This document shows positions 24,103 through 36,473 of a stretch of DNA of 64,000 nt, in pieces. The notes beneath the pieces were generated by a model that saw only the letters and a program-made list of their open reading frames with translations, ran no database searches and was not told where the DNA came from. The position numbers and the translations under genes are program-made. The stretch's first letter is position 1. Each line of letters starts with the position of its first letter. The DNA comes from Cycas panzhihuaensis (lineage: Eukaryota > Cycadophyta), in assembly GCA_023213395.1 (NCBI GenBank), contig CM041465.1:198903741-198967740 (forward strand), in the 5' to 3' direction.

Positions 24103-27100
24103 ATGAAGATCCTATCTTGGAACATTAGGGGGCTAAATGCTCCTTCCAAGCAACGACTGGTGAGAGAATTAAGGATTAGGTCAGAAGCAGATCTTATTTT
24201 GCTATAGGAGACTAAATTGGAATAGACAAAGGAAAGAGAGGTGCTTTATAAGATCTGGAGGAGGGGTGAGTGGGAAACTAGTGCTAGATCGGTAAGCTCT
24301 AGGGGGTTGGCCACACTTTGGAACCCGAATAGTTGGCAAGGGTATGAGGTGTGTAAGAGCGAGCACTTCATTACTGTTGATTTGGTCAGTGTTTTGACTA
24401 ACAAGATGTTTTGGATAACTAATATCTATGCTCCCACTACTGCTAAGGGCAGGAAGAGACTATGGGATAGTCTAGTGGAGGTCCACAAAGACTGGAAAGG
24501 CCGCTGGTTGATGGGGGGGGGGGGGGGATTTCAATTCCCCCCTTAGCCCGGAGGAGAAGAAAGGGGGGCAAGGAGGGTGGACTAGGAGCATGTCTGATCT
24601 TGGAGCATTCCTGCAAAAGGGTGGCTTGATGGACGTTCCCCTTGGGGGAGCCAAGTACACCTGGTCCAACAGGCGGCTAGGCCTGAACCGCATTCAGTGT
24701 AGACTGGACAGGGTGTTAGCGAATTATGAGTGGGCCTGCCACTTTAAAGGTACCAGGCTGGTAGCCCTTCCTAAATCTGGGTCAGATCACTCTCCTCTCT
24801 TTCTAGAAGGTTCTACCCCAGCTTTTCACAAGGGCGCGCCTTTCAGATTCGAGCTTATATGGCAGAAACATCCAGATCTGAGAGCGAGGATCAATGATTG
24901 GTGGGGAGTCCAGGTACAGGGCTGTGCCATGTATAGGTTTTCGAAGAAGTTGAATTGGGTTAAGCAACAAATCAAGACTTGGAATAAGGAGGTCTTTGGT
25001 AATATATTCAAAAATAAGGGGGCTTTGATGGTGGAGCTAAAAAGGGTTGAGGATAGGATCCAGATGGAGGGCAGAACCCAGGAGTTGAATCAATGTGAAC
25101 AGTCCACCACCAGGAAACTCGTAGAGGTGTTGGAAAGGGAGGAAATCTATTGGAAGCAGAAATCCAAAGAGCAGTGGATTAGGGAGGGAGATAGAAATAC
25201 TAAGTTCTTCCACCTATCCACTTTGAGGCACAGGGCTCATAATAGGATCAGTAAAATTCGCAGCAGGGATGGCACTGTGGTCAAGGCGGTGGACCAGATC
25301 AGAGGAATTTCTATGGAGTACTTTAAGGAGCTATACACTGAACCAAGATGTGAGGCACCTGATATGAGGGCGGCTCTCATGCAATACATCCTGAAAGTGA
25401 TCAATGAGGCCCTAAACAATAAATTGATGGAGCCTCTCTCCCTAGAGGAGGTCGAGAAGGCTTTATTTAAAATGGGTAGGGATAAGGCCCCGGGGCCGGA
25501 TGGATTCCCTCCCAGTTTTTTTCAGGAGTATTGGGAGATTATAAAGGATGACCTTATGTCAGCACTTAATGAATTCTTTCAAAGACGCACCATTCTGAAA
25601 GAGTGGCAGGCTACTTTCTTGGGCTTGATTCTGAAGAAGGAGGGAGCAGATGTCATGGAGGACTTTAGACCGATTAGCCTTTGCAATGTAAAATACAAGA
25701 TTCTGGCAAAGGTGTTAGCAAATCGCTTGAGGGAGACCTTGCTGGTAGTTATTTCTCCTAACCAAGATGGTTTTGTTAAAGGAAGACAGATCACGGATGG
25801 TATTATTACCATCCATGAAACCCTTCACTCGACTCTTCACCGTAAAGAACCGGGTATGATAATCAAAACAGATATGTCTAAGGCCTACGATCGGGTGGCT
25901 TAGGACTGTCTGTTGGATTGTCTTGAGGCATTTGGTTTTGGGGAGGTTTGGAGGGACTGGATTAGGTGTTACATATCCAGGGTCTCCTTCTCGGTATTGA
26001 TAAACGGGAGGTCCACTCCTTTCTTTACTGGATCCAGGGGCTTCAGGCAAGGTGACCCCCTCTCTCCTTTTCTATTCATTATTATGGCTGAATTGCTAGG
26101 GAGGGCGATCATGGAGGCTCGTGATGCAGGAGGCTATCTGGGTTGAGAGCCTCCTCCAATCTGGACAATATCGTGCACCACCAGTTCGTAGACGACAATA
26201 TTTTTCTTTGCAGGGCCTCACTACAAGAGGCCAAGGCTTTGAAAAGAGGTTTGCAGGCCTATGAGAGGGCAACAAACCAAAAAATTAATTTGGGCAAAAG
26301 CTCGGCCTTTTTTATCAACACCCCAGAGAGGTAGCAAAGTAGAATTAGTAGGGTTCTAGAGGTAGCTAGAAACTCCCTACCGAGTTCTTATCTAGGTATG
26401 CCTCTTTTCATGGGTAAGATGGGGCAGGATCTGTGGAATCCAGTTGTGTGCAGATTCAACAGGAAGCTGGCAGGCTGGAAAGGCGCCCTCCTCAGTTGGG
26501 CTGGGAAGATTCAGCTAGTGGTGGCCTCCCTGCAGAGTATCCCGGTTTATCATATGACCGTTTTCGAAATGCCGAGTAAGGTTATCTCCACTTTGGAGGG
26601 AATCATGAAGAGATTTCTCTGGTCGGGTGCTGAAGAGAAAAAGAGAGTCCACCTAGTTTCCTGGGAGAAGGTCTGTAAGCCTAAGTGGGCGAGTGGTCTT
26701 AATGTTATAAGGTTGAGTTTCTTTAATGAAGCTCTTTTGGCAAAATTGTGCTGGAGACTCATAAAAGAAGCAGGATCGGTTTGGGGGAAAATTATCACAA
26801 GAAAGTACTTTGGAGACAAACATTCCCTGTTAGAAGAGGGCCTTTGCTGTGAAGGCTCCCCTATCTAGAGGGCCATCAGGTTCTCTAGGCCTCTCCTGGG
26901 GGCAGGTACGCATTGGAAACTAGGGGACGGAGAAAGAATCAGGTTTTGGGAAGACCACTGGTGTGGGCAGGCTAGATTAGAGGAGTTGCCTGACATCGGT
27001 ATCATGAAGAGGGAATGTGTGAATTGTTATGGCTTTCTTGTTAAGAACTACTGGGTAGGGCAAGGAAAGGATAGGCAGTGGAGAACTTTCGAGGAGTTGC

Positions 27101-28221
27101 AAGGTTTTGAGGAGGAGATACTCAGGGTGAAAGGGATACTGGAAAATCAATACATACCGAAATGGGCTGTGCTGGATACTTTGGTTTGGCCCCTTGCACT
27201 CTCGAGATCATATACTGTTAAGGATGGGTATAACCTGCTGATGAAAAGGGAAGGCTAGGAAAGGAATGATCTTCTTGCAGGGGTCTGGAAGTTGGAGATT
27301 CTCCTGAAGATAGTAGCTTTCTGGTGGTTATGTCTTTAAAACAAACTTCTGACACTGGACAATCTCTCGAAAAGGGGTTTTCAGTTGGCGAACACATGCG
27401 TGCTGTGTAAGATGGAAGCAGAAACTTTGGACCACCTGTTTATTCATTGCCTATACACTTCAGGAATTTGGAATGGCATCTGGGTCAGGCTGGGGATAGT
27501 CTGGGTTTCATCAAAATCTCTAAAAGATCAATGGATAGCTTGGACTTCTCCTTTTAAAAGCAAAACTCTTACTAGCCTTTGGAAGTTGATCCTCCCAATT
27601 GGATCTTGGCATATTTGGAAAGAACGTAATAGTAGGATTTTTGAGGGAAAAGAAAAGGAAAATTCAATTTTGCTTGCTGAGATTAGGAAGGGTATATCAG
27701 AAATAATGGTTATGCCAAAGGAGGACAGGATCCCCAAGGTGGAAGAAGGTCTTATTGAGGAGTGGGGTTTAGTTCCCCTGAAGGGTGGCAGGGAGAGGAG
27801 AAGAGATGCTAAATGGAGCCCTCCTGACACATCATGAGGAAAAATCAATTTTGATGGGGTGGCCAAAGGCAACCCAGGGGAGGTAGGTGGGGGAGGCCTC
27901 TGTAGGGATCATACGGGAAACATGAATTGGGCCTTCGCAGAGTACCTTGGTGTTCAATCAAACCAGAAAGCCGAGGTTAGGGCCATGTTGAGGGCGACTA
28001 CCCTGATGGAGGAGGAGGATATGCAGAAGGTGATCATAGAGGGTGATTCTATGTATGTCATAAAATGTTTAAGAGGGGAAGCAGATCCTGGATGGGACAA
28101 TATTGATATTTTCATGGATGTCTAGGATGTCTTGAGCTCCAAAATGGGGGTACAGATAAAGTATATTTACAGGGAAGGAAACTTGGCCGTAGACTAGCTG
28201 GCTAATGGCCATGATAAATAA
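24103..28221 (+). pseudogene. LINE ORF2: endonuclease, RT, zinc finger, RNase H
   Basis: ORF2 polyprotein that nicks target DNA and reverse-transcribes the LINE RNA. APE-type endonuclease starts at ATG 24103 (SWNIRGLNAPSKQR), has ETK near 24210, GDFN written through a 15-G tract (24513-24527) that shifts the frame, and GSDHSP near 24780. RT blocks: DKAPGPDGFPPSFFQ (about 25480), DFRPISLCNVKYKI (about 25660), KTDMSKAYDR (about 25865), GFRQGDPLSPFLF (about 26040) and active site FVDD at 26185-26196, intact. A zf-RVT motif CVLCKMEAETLDHLFIHC lies at about 27397-27450. The C-terminal RNase H starts NFDGVAKGNPG at about 27849 and has EGDS near 28040 and a final Asp near 28192. Nearly all in-frame stops are TAG, TAA or TGA at Trp or Gln positions. 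Ends TAA 28219-28221. Confidence 0.92.
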
Positions 28222-28444
28222 AAGAACTAAAGTTTGGAAGGAAGACTTCCCAGAAGAGTTACTGAGATTGGTTAGGGTGGATGTACATATGGGGGAGGCA
28301 GATAGGGGAGAATGAGATTCTACATTGGGGCTAGACCATGGGCCTGTCATGGTCATCTTTTTTGAACCGTTAGGCCTGATGTACACGGTTTGGGGACCCA
28401 GTTAAAACCCCCATTAATATTATTTTACCTTACCAAAAAAAAAA

Positions 28445-28506
28445 TATTTATAAATGTACAATACATTTACACATAACTAAACTTGAATTTATTAATTCTT
28501 CCATCA
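28445..28506 (-). repeat. 5' LTR of copia F, first segment
   Basis: Continuation of the split LTR beyond the LINE A-tail; starts TGATGGAAG at 28506 on the minus strand, matching TGATTGAAG of the 3' LTR at 16974. It defines the outer end of F. Confidence 0.7.
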
Positions 28507-31500
28507 CTAACTCATAGTCATCAAATTTAAACTTATTTAGAAAAATATAAAGTTTATTACTTCTATAAGTAAACTTTAAATAGGTTGTTGATGGCAGTCC
28601 CTTACTTTTGGATGAAGGAGTGATTATATACATCCTTTGTTATTATTTTTAGAGAATATTTTATACCATAACTAAAAAATATGATGATCACTAGAATGAA
28701 TAGGCCACTAGAGTGAATAGGGATGATAATGAGAATGTGGCATCATTACAAACTCATTTAAAACCTAAAGTGGAAGGTAGAGCAGATAGTGATAAATCTA
28801 CATAGGATGATTATGACTATAAATTAGTAGATGAAAGGAACAATGGATGAACTAGAAACTCAAGGAGTGCTCCAATAGTAAATCCAAAGGATGAGGATGG
28901 TCCAAAAGGTTAGTAAAATTCATGTTGAAAAGATAACCTATATTTCACTAGAAGTGGCCTTTATAATCACTTGAGAAATCTAGAGGATCTCATAAAATAG
29001 CCCTCTTAAGCAAGGGCTATAGGTATATATGCATAATAAAGACAATTGAAGGTGCTTAAAAAAAGTCTTAACTAATGTAAAAAGTGATTAAATAAATATA
29101 CTAAATAAACCAATTAGATAAGTAGAAAAAAGAGAATAAACAATGCAAAAAATAATGTAAATCATGATCCTAAATTAGTAGACTTAGAAAGAGGTGGATG
29201 ACCATAAATGATGCTTACTCTAATGGCTAGATATCTAAGACTCTTATTAATTAAAGCTACAAACACCTAGTTATCTTATATTAGCTTTAAGCAAAGAATC
29301 TAGTATCATTTGTTTTAGAGGCATAAGACTAGTCTTCTTTATCAAAGCATATTAATCCCTCTTGTACAAAAGGTGGATCTCATCAACTAATAACAAGGAA
29401 AGTAAAATCAAGGATGTAAGACTAGCCAATTTACTAAAACCAACTAAACCCTCCTAATCTTTGACCTAGTTTAGGATTAAGGGGTGTGAAAAGAAACAAA
29501 ATAAAACTATGGCTTAGCATTGAAATGTGATTTACAATTAAAATAGAAAGTACCTACTATCTAACTAGGGAGTTAAGTAATCCAAAATTAATCATACAAT
29601 TAACCAAATAACATGCATAAGTAGAAAAAATTTTGAAATAAGATGTTTACCTATAGTTATAATTAACTCTAATTTATGAGCTAAAAATCATGAATTTTTT
29701 TCTTTTAAAGTAGGAAGAAAATGATATATAAATATTCAACTTACTAATAGGATGATGAGGTGAAGTAGGAACATCTAAAAATCTCACTCTTTATTTAGGG
29801 ATTAAGTTTTAGTTTAGATTTTGGCTCCACATTCTAATTAATCCTATGTTTCACTAGATAAATATATTAACTTAAAGATAAAATAATAATGATAAGGAAT
29901 TAATAAGGAAAATGAAATTAAACTAACAATTTTCATTTAACCTAAATCCTAAATGAAAAGATCACACCTAAATAAACCTAACTATGGAATCAAATTTCAA
30001 ATGAAAACACATTAGATTTATGGAAATTCTAGTAACATTTCTACTATACGTGGGGAATTTCCAACATACCTGCAACCTAATCAACCTAAAAGATGCCAAA
30101 AAGTGATTTAAAACTCAAATTTAAATAAAGTTATAAATATGAATTTCTTAAAAAGTTCAAGACTATAATAGCTATACTTAGGGACTTCTTGGGGGAGGAT
30201 ATGAGGGTGTAAGAAATTCTATGAAGAAATAATGAGAAATTCTACAGAGAGGGGAGGAAGTCAATAATGAGAAAATAAGATAAAACCATGGAAAACGTGA
30301 TTGAAAATCAATGAAATTTTCAAAAAAATATAGTGATGGAGAGATCTTTATAAAAAACTAGCTAATAATTCTTAAATAGACACAAAATCAATATCAACAA
30401 TTTCTAAACAAACTACTAAAAACTATCCAAAGTAAAATTAAATCATAAATAGGTTTAATTGATAAGTCTAATAAGATTTTGATAGCATAAGTTACATAAA
30501 TTTTTCAAACCTAAAGCTATTAAAATTGACAAATTTATAAACAAAGAAAGTCCATAATTTTGGTAAAACTATAGGTCCCCATGATTTTAGGGCCCAGAGT
30601 TTTGCATAAACTCACCTTAAAAACATTGAAATTTTTAATTAAAATCATTTTAAAAATTAGTTCTTTCATCAAATTACAGGATGTCATGGTGTAAAATAAT
30701 GACACATAGAATGACATCATGCTAAATGGTAGCCAAACTCATGGCATGATAATTAAAGTTATAAGACTATCATGAAAACTTACAACACACATAACTTTCT
30801 CATATAGTATCCTTTTTCACCACATGGCTATATGTTTCCTACATACTCAAGGAGATCTATATAATGAAATATGTAAAATAATCTATTACATTCAAACTAA
30901 AGGTAAGAATTGGAAAAGAAAGTATAATATAACTAGAAATTACTCATGTTAATAAAAAACTGAGAGAAAAGTCAATAAAAGATATAATTAGAATGAAAGA
31001 TGATCTACAAACATCTAAGGAAATAATGTAGGTATAAACTATGTATAAATTAATAAGAAAATTAGATGAAAATATGATTAATATTGACTATTCCATAGGA
31101 CAAAGTTGGAGCTATTTTCATAATTGTATGTGTGAGTAATAATTCATTACTAGTAGTAGGTATAACAATACATATATCCATATATGTGTAACTAAATTTG
31201 GATAAAGTAAATCATTCATAATTTTAGTAAATATAAAACAAATGAAACATGTATGACTACATCAAGGAGTCCCAACAACAAGTAAGTATTTGCACCTTGG
31301 TGGTAAAAGCTAGTTGGATAAAGTGATGAAAGATAGTAATTACTGCCAGGATGGCATGTGACATCATCTCTTCTATGGTGAACATGCTTAAAAGCCCATT
31401 TTAGTTATGTTGGGTAGTGATAAATTGATAGGTTTGGTTATTAAATAAAAATACAAGTGAGCTAAGAAAGGCTATAGAAGGGAATAACCCATCTTATACT

Positions 31501-31970
31501 TATCATAACATAGCCAAAAGTACTTTTATAACATAAACTAATATGTAATGGTAGATTGTTTAGTCAACTTCCTTTTTCTATAAAGATAGTAAATGATATG
31601 GAAAAGATGCACTGTACCCCTAAGGGATTGTAAACAAGTCCTATAAGATTAGTATGGGAAATTTGAGGATCAATTATGGAGAAAATGGTTAAGTGGTTAT
31701 GCATCCTATGTTTGGAAAGAGTTTTTATAAGTGACTCAAAAAAAGAATTTATAAGTGACTCAAAAAAATTATAAGTACACAGTGGTCATAATAGAATTTT
31801 AAGTCAAACATAATATATGAAGAACCTACCTATATAAATCCTAAAATCACTATAAGATACACCTAATCTAGACCCAATCTATTCATCGGTAAGTAGGGAC
31901 AAGGTTATTATATGACTTTCCCTAGGTGCTAAGATGATGCTATCACTAATTAGTTTTTAATGCTCATGCC
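28507..31970. other. Unassigned AT-rich region
   Basis: About 3.5 kb with no coding motif I can recognise on either strand; the longest open frames are about 60 codons and look random. A small direct repeat TTATAAGTGACTCAAAAAAA occurs twice near 31727-31770. About 31890-31945 weakly resembles 44425-44480 beyond element D. This is the older background into which C and D were inserted. Confidence 0.5.
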
Positions 31971-31975
31971 TTATT

Positions 31976-32470
31976 TGTTAGATATGTTGAACACTTTGTA
32001 AGTGTTACACAAGTATAAGTGTTACACCCAAGCCCCTTTGTGGGGGTCTGAAGGCCAATTGTAGGGCCCACAACTGGGAGGTTTGGGGAGCCAGCGGCCC
32101 CCCATGCGGGGGTTCAGGGGCAAGAACCCCCGAGAAATATTTTTAGGTGTCTTATAAGGATCTTTGTTGGCCCATGGTTTATGCCCATTGTATTGTAAAA
32201 CTGCAAGGTACTATCTTGTAATATTGTGTCTATATATTCTTATGTAATGGCACATGTAATATATATAGTTGTGGATGAGTCAAGGAGAAGAGTTGGGGTT
32301 TATTTATCTCTATAATTCTTTAGTTATTGCTCAGATTATTTAAAGTTCAATGCTTAGACTTGAATCTCCTGGTGCTTTTTGTTGAGTACTTGATTTATTT
32401 ATGTTATTTATTCTTTCAATGGTTTAGAGTTCTATTATCGCATCGATTCTGTAGTTATAGTTTCTCTTCA
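31976..32470 (+). repeat. 5' LTR of copia C
   Basis: A 495-bp LTR, TGTTAGATATGTTG...CTCTTCA. A GC-rich box of runs of G and C (about 32025-32135) stands out in the AT-rich surroundings. A TATA-like TATATATT lies at 32231-32238. Confidence 0.92.
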
Positions 32471-32472
32471 TT

Positions 32473-32484
32473 TGGCATTAGAGC
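32473..32484 (+). other. Primer binding site of copia C
   Basis: TGGCATTAGAGC, two differences from the tRNA-Met complement TGGTATCAGAGC, two bases after the LTR. Confidence 0.75.
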
Positions 32485-32541
32485 TAAGGGTTTTAGTTAT
32501 GTGGGAAGCCATTTGGTAAGTGAGAGCCTTGTATAGTGAAC

Positions 32542-35500
32542 ATGAGTATAAAGATCATGGAAAGCACTATAAAGATAGAGATTAAAAAGTTTAATGGCTA
32601 GAACTTTGAGTTGTGGAAGCTAAAGATGGAAGATATCCTCGTCGAGAAGGATTAGTGGATCATTGTAGCAAGAACAAAGCCTACGACTATGTGTGATGAA
32701 GATTAAAAGAAGCTTGATCCAAAGACAATTAGTTTGATAAGGTTATACCTTTCAGACATGGTATTGTTAAATGTTTCCATAGAGCCTATGGCCAAATATC
32801 TATAGAGAAAGTTAGAGGCTTTGTATCAAACAAAGTCCTTGGTTAATAAGCTATTTCTTTGGAAAATGTTGTATTCACTCAGGATGAGTTATGGAGATAC
32901 AGTTGTAGATCATCTTACTAAATTTAACACTGTGGTAAGATAGATTATTTCAGTTGGGATAACAATATCTGAAGAAGACAAGTGTATTACCCTATTATGT
33001 TTGCTTCTTAATTCTTGGGATAATCTTATGATGATGATTAGCAGCATGACTGCTACTATCCTAAAATTTGATAATGTTGTTGTTGCTCTGCTATCATAAG
33101 AGACAAGGTGAAAATATTCTGAGGAATATTTGAAAGAAGCATTAACAATTGGATCACGACTAATAAAGGCCTAGGAACATATGACTAAAATCTAGAGGAA
33201 AATCCAAATCTCTAGATATAGGACCTTTGGTATGTTGGTGATGTGGTAAGGCTAGCCATATGAAGAGCCAGTGTCAAGCCAAGGTTCACAAGAGAAAGTC
33301 ACCTAAAGCTACTTCTTCTAAGGTAATAAAAGCCTCTGATGAAGTTGATGGTGATGTTTATTTGGCAACCTTAAGTAAGTTGTCAAATGTTGAGTCTTGG
33401 TTAATTGAATCTAGTGTTTTGCTTTATGTTACTCCCCATAGGGACTAGTTTTGTGAATACCTAAGGATTGATGGAGATGAAGTATTTCTTAGGGATCATT
33501 ACCCATATAAAATTATAGGTCATGGAAGAATAAAGGTTTGATTTGGGGATGGAAGGGTTAAAACTATTTCCGATGTAAGTCATATTCTTGGTTTGGCTAT
33601 GAGTCTATTATCTATCAGTTAATTGGGTGATGCAGAAATAGAAGTGGTCTTCAATAAAGATAGTTATAAAATGGTTTGAAAGGTGTTGGTGTTAACAAGA
33701 GGGGTCTGATTTGGAACACTATACAGGCTTGATGCAAGTACAGTATGTGTTGGAAGTTACAATCCAATTATTATAGAAAGTAGCAATAATGAAGATGGGA
33801 CTCAAATATCACTAGCTGGTAAAACTATGATGTGGAATCAAAGATTAGGCCATATTAGAGAGAAATGCCTCCATGATTTATTCTCTAAAGGTATGGCAGA
33901 AGACATCTCTGGAATGAATGGCTCCTTTAATTTTGATTTCAATGAGCATTATGTGTATGGCAAACAGAATCAAGTTAGTTTTTCTTCAAGCTCAAAGAGA
34001 GTAAAGGGTATTCTATAATTGGTACATAGTGATGTTTTTGTACCTATTGATGTACCCTCATTGGGTGGGTCTAAATACTTTGTCTCATTCATAGATGATT
34101 TCTCAAGAAAGGCATGGTTGTACTTTCTCAAACAAAAATTTGAAGTCTTCAGTAAATTTAAAGAATTCAAGGCCTTGGTCGAGAATCAAAGTGATAGGTG
34201 AATCAAGGTACTCAGGACTGATAATGGAGGTGCGTTTTGCTTAAAGGAGTCTGAGAAATTCTGTAAGTAGTCTAGAATAGCAATGTGAAAGACAATTCTC
34301 TATATGCCATAACAAAATGGAATTACTGAAAGTATGAGTAGGACCTTACTGGAGAGATCAAGGAGTATGCTCAATGCTACTAGATTAGAGAAGAAATTTT
34401 AGATAAAGGCTATGATGATTGTAAGCTACCTGATAAATAGATCACTGACAACTACCTTAGTGTACAAAACACCTGAAGAAGTGTAGTCTAGTAAGAAACC
34501 ATCTCTTAGTCATCTTAGTATTTTTGGTTGTAAAGCTTTTGTAAGCTTGATTTTAAAGCATAAAATACTATTTTCATTAGCTATGGTGATGGTGTTAAAG
34601 GGTATAAGCTTTATAACCATGAAACATAAAAGCTTATGTATAGTCATGATGTTATCTTTAGAGAGGAGTTTAAGTCTCTAAAGAAGGATGAAAAACCAAA
34701 GGAGAAACACTCTAAGAAGGTATAATTTAAAGTGAGAGATAAAGATTCTACATCACAATATGAGTTAGCTGACGAGGAAGAACGAGTTGAAGAGGTAGCT
34801 CAACCTCAAGAACCCCACATCTTGAGAAGATCAAATTATGAGAGAAGATAGCTTGATAGGTATATTGCTAAAGACTTTTGTCACTCCTATTTTATTTTAT
34901 CTACTATAGATAATGATCTAGGTAGTATTCAGAAGGCTCTAGAGTCAAAAGAGAGCCAACTCTAGATGAAGGCCGTGTAAGAAGAAATGATGGCCTTAGA
35001 CAAAAATAATATGTGGGATTTAGTGGACCTGCCTAATGGCAAAAAAGAACTTGGTAGCAAAGGGCTATTCCTAAGTCAAGGGAATAGATTTTGGTGATGT
35101 ATTTTCTCCTATTGCAAATATTTCTTCAATTTGATTTTTATTGGTTGTAGTAGCTGCCTATGATCTTAAGGTGGATCAAATGGATGTGAAGACTATATTT
35201 CTTTATGGTGACCTTAAGAAAGAAATTTATATATTGTAACCTAAAGGGTTTGAAGTTTAAAGAAAAGAGAATATAGTGTGCAGGTTGAAGAAGTTATTAT
35301 ACAGCTCGAAATAGTCACCAAGGATATGGTATCAAAATTTTAATTCACATATGTTGGCAAATAGATTTATGCATAGCAAAGCAAATCATTGTGTTTATTA
35401 TAAGCAGGTTGATGATCATTTTATTATTTTGGCTTTACATGTTGATGAAATACTTTTAATTGGTAACAATAAAGGAATGAACCAACTTGTGAAAGACCAA

Positions 35501-36428
35501 CTAGCATCTTACTTTAAGATGAACGACCTTAGTACTGCACATTTTATTTTGGGCCTTGAGATTAAAAGGAATAGGAGAAATAGGAAGATTTGAGCTTAGC
35601 CAAAGATGGTACATTGAGACAATATTGCAACGATTTAGGTTGCAAGATAGTAAACTAGTTAATATTCCTCTTCCTATTGGTTTAAAACTATTAGTTAAAC
35701 AGTGCTCAAAGACTCACCAAGAAGTTGAAGACATAGCATTTGTCCCTTATGCTAGTGATGTTGGTAGCCTGATATATGTGATGGTTTGTACTCGACCAGA
35801 CATTGCCCATGCAGTGGAAGTAGTTAACAGGTATATGTTAAACCCAAGCAGGGAGCATTAGGTGGCTGTGAAAAGGATTTTTAGGTATCTACATGGTATG
35901 TCAAACTATGGAATTTTCTATCAAGGAGATCCCATAGAGAGTAGAATAATGAACCTAAGAGGTTTTGTTGATGCTAACTGGGCTGGAGATTTTAACAGCA
36001 GAAGATCTACAAGTGGGTATGGTTTTACCCTTTATGGTGGCACAGTCAGTTGGATGAGTAAAAGACAGTAAGTTGTGGTACTTTCTAGGACAGAAGCAGA
36101 GCATATGGTAGCTACTCATATGTGCAAGGAAGTAGTTTGGTTACAAAGATTATGCACAAATATTGGCTTTAAGTAGGATGCTATGAGGATAGATTGTGAT
36201 AGTCAAAGTATAATCTACCTAGCAAAGAATCTTATTTATCATGCTCAGCCAAAGCATATTAATGTGCAATTCCATTTTATAAGGGAATTGATTCAAGATC
36301 ATAAGGTGGATTTGTAGAAGATTGCTATACATGAGAATGCTACAGACTCATTCACTAAGACTATTAGCATAGAAAAATTTAGATGGTGTAGAATTATAAT
36401 GGATGTTTATGATTTTGGCATTCAGTAG
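32542..36428 (+). pseudogene. Copia C gag-pol pseudogene
   Basis: Polyprotein read from ATG 32542. Gag has KFNG (stop) NFELWKLKMEDILVEKD. The knuckle at 33233-33274 keeps its Cys and His ligands, but a TGA lies between the first two Cys. The protease box reads WLIESS, so the catalytic Asp is Glu. Pre-integrase has WNQRLGHI (about 33835). Integrase keeps its likely catalytic residues: HSDVFVP (about 34025), RTDNGGAF (about 34215) and NGITES (about 34318). An in-frame part of early RT between LPNGKK and LVAKGYS is missing near 35040. The RT active site is HVDEILL (about 35440) instead of YVDD. RNase H follows with VDANWAGDF near 35970 and ends FTKTISIEKFRWC before TAG 36426-36428. Stops sit mainly at expected Gln or Trp codons. 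Confidence 0.92.
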
Positions 36429-36473
36429 TTTTGTATGCAGGTTTTCTTGTAAAGTGTTCAATAAGTGGGAGAT

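Larger units (their letters stand above)
22462..28444 (+). mobile_element. Near full-length L1-type LINE
   Basis: A non-LTR retrotransposon of about 6.0 kb with short 5' UTR, ORF1, ORF2, 3' UTR and a terminal run of ten A. It interrupts the F 5' LTR; the empty version of the site is visible in the F 3' LTR at about 16905-16930. The flanks share AATATT (22456-22461 and about 28443-28448), a short target duplication partly merged with the A-tail. It is more GC-rich and much less decayed than its surroundings, so it is one of the youngest insertions in the window. Confidence 0.9.
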
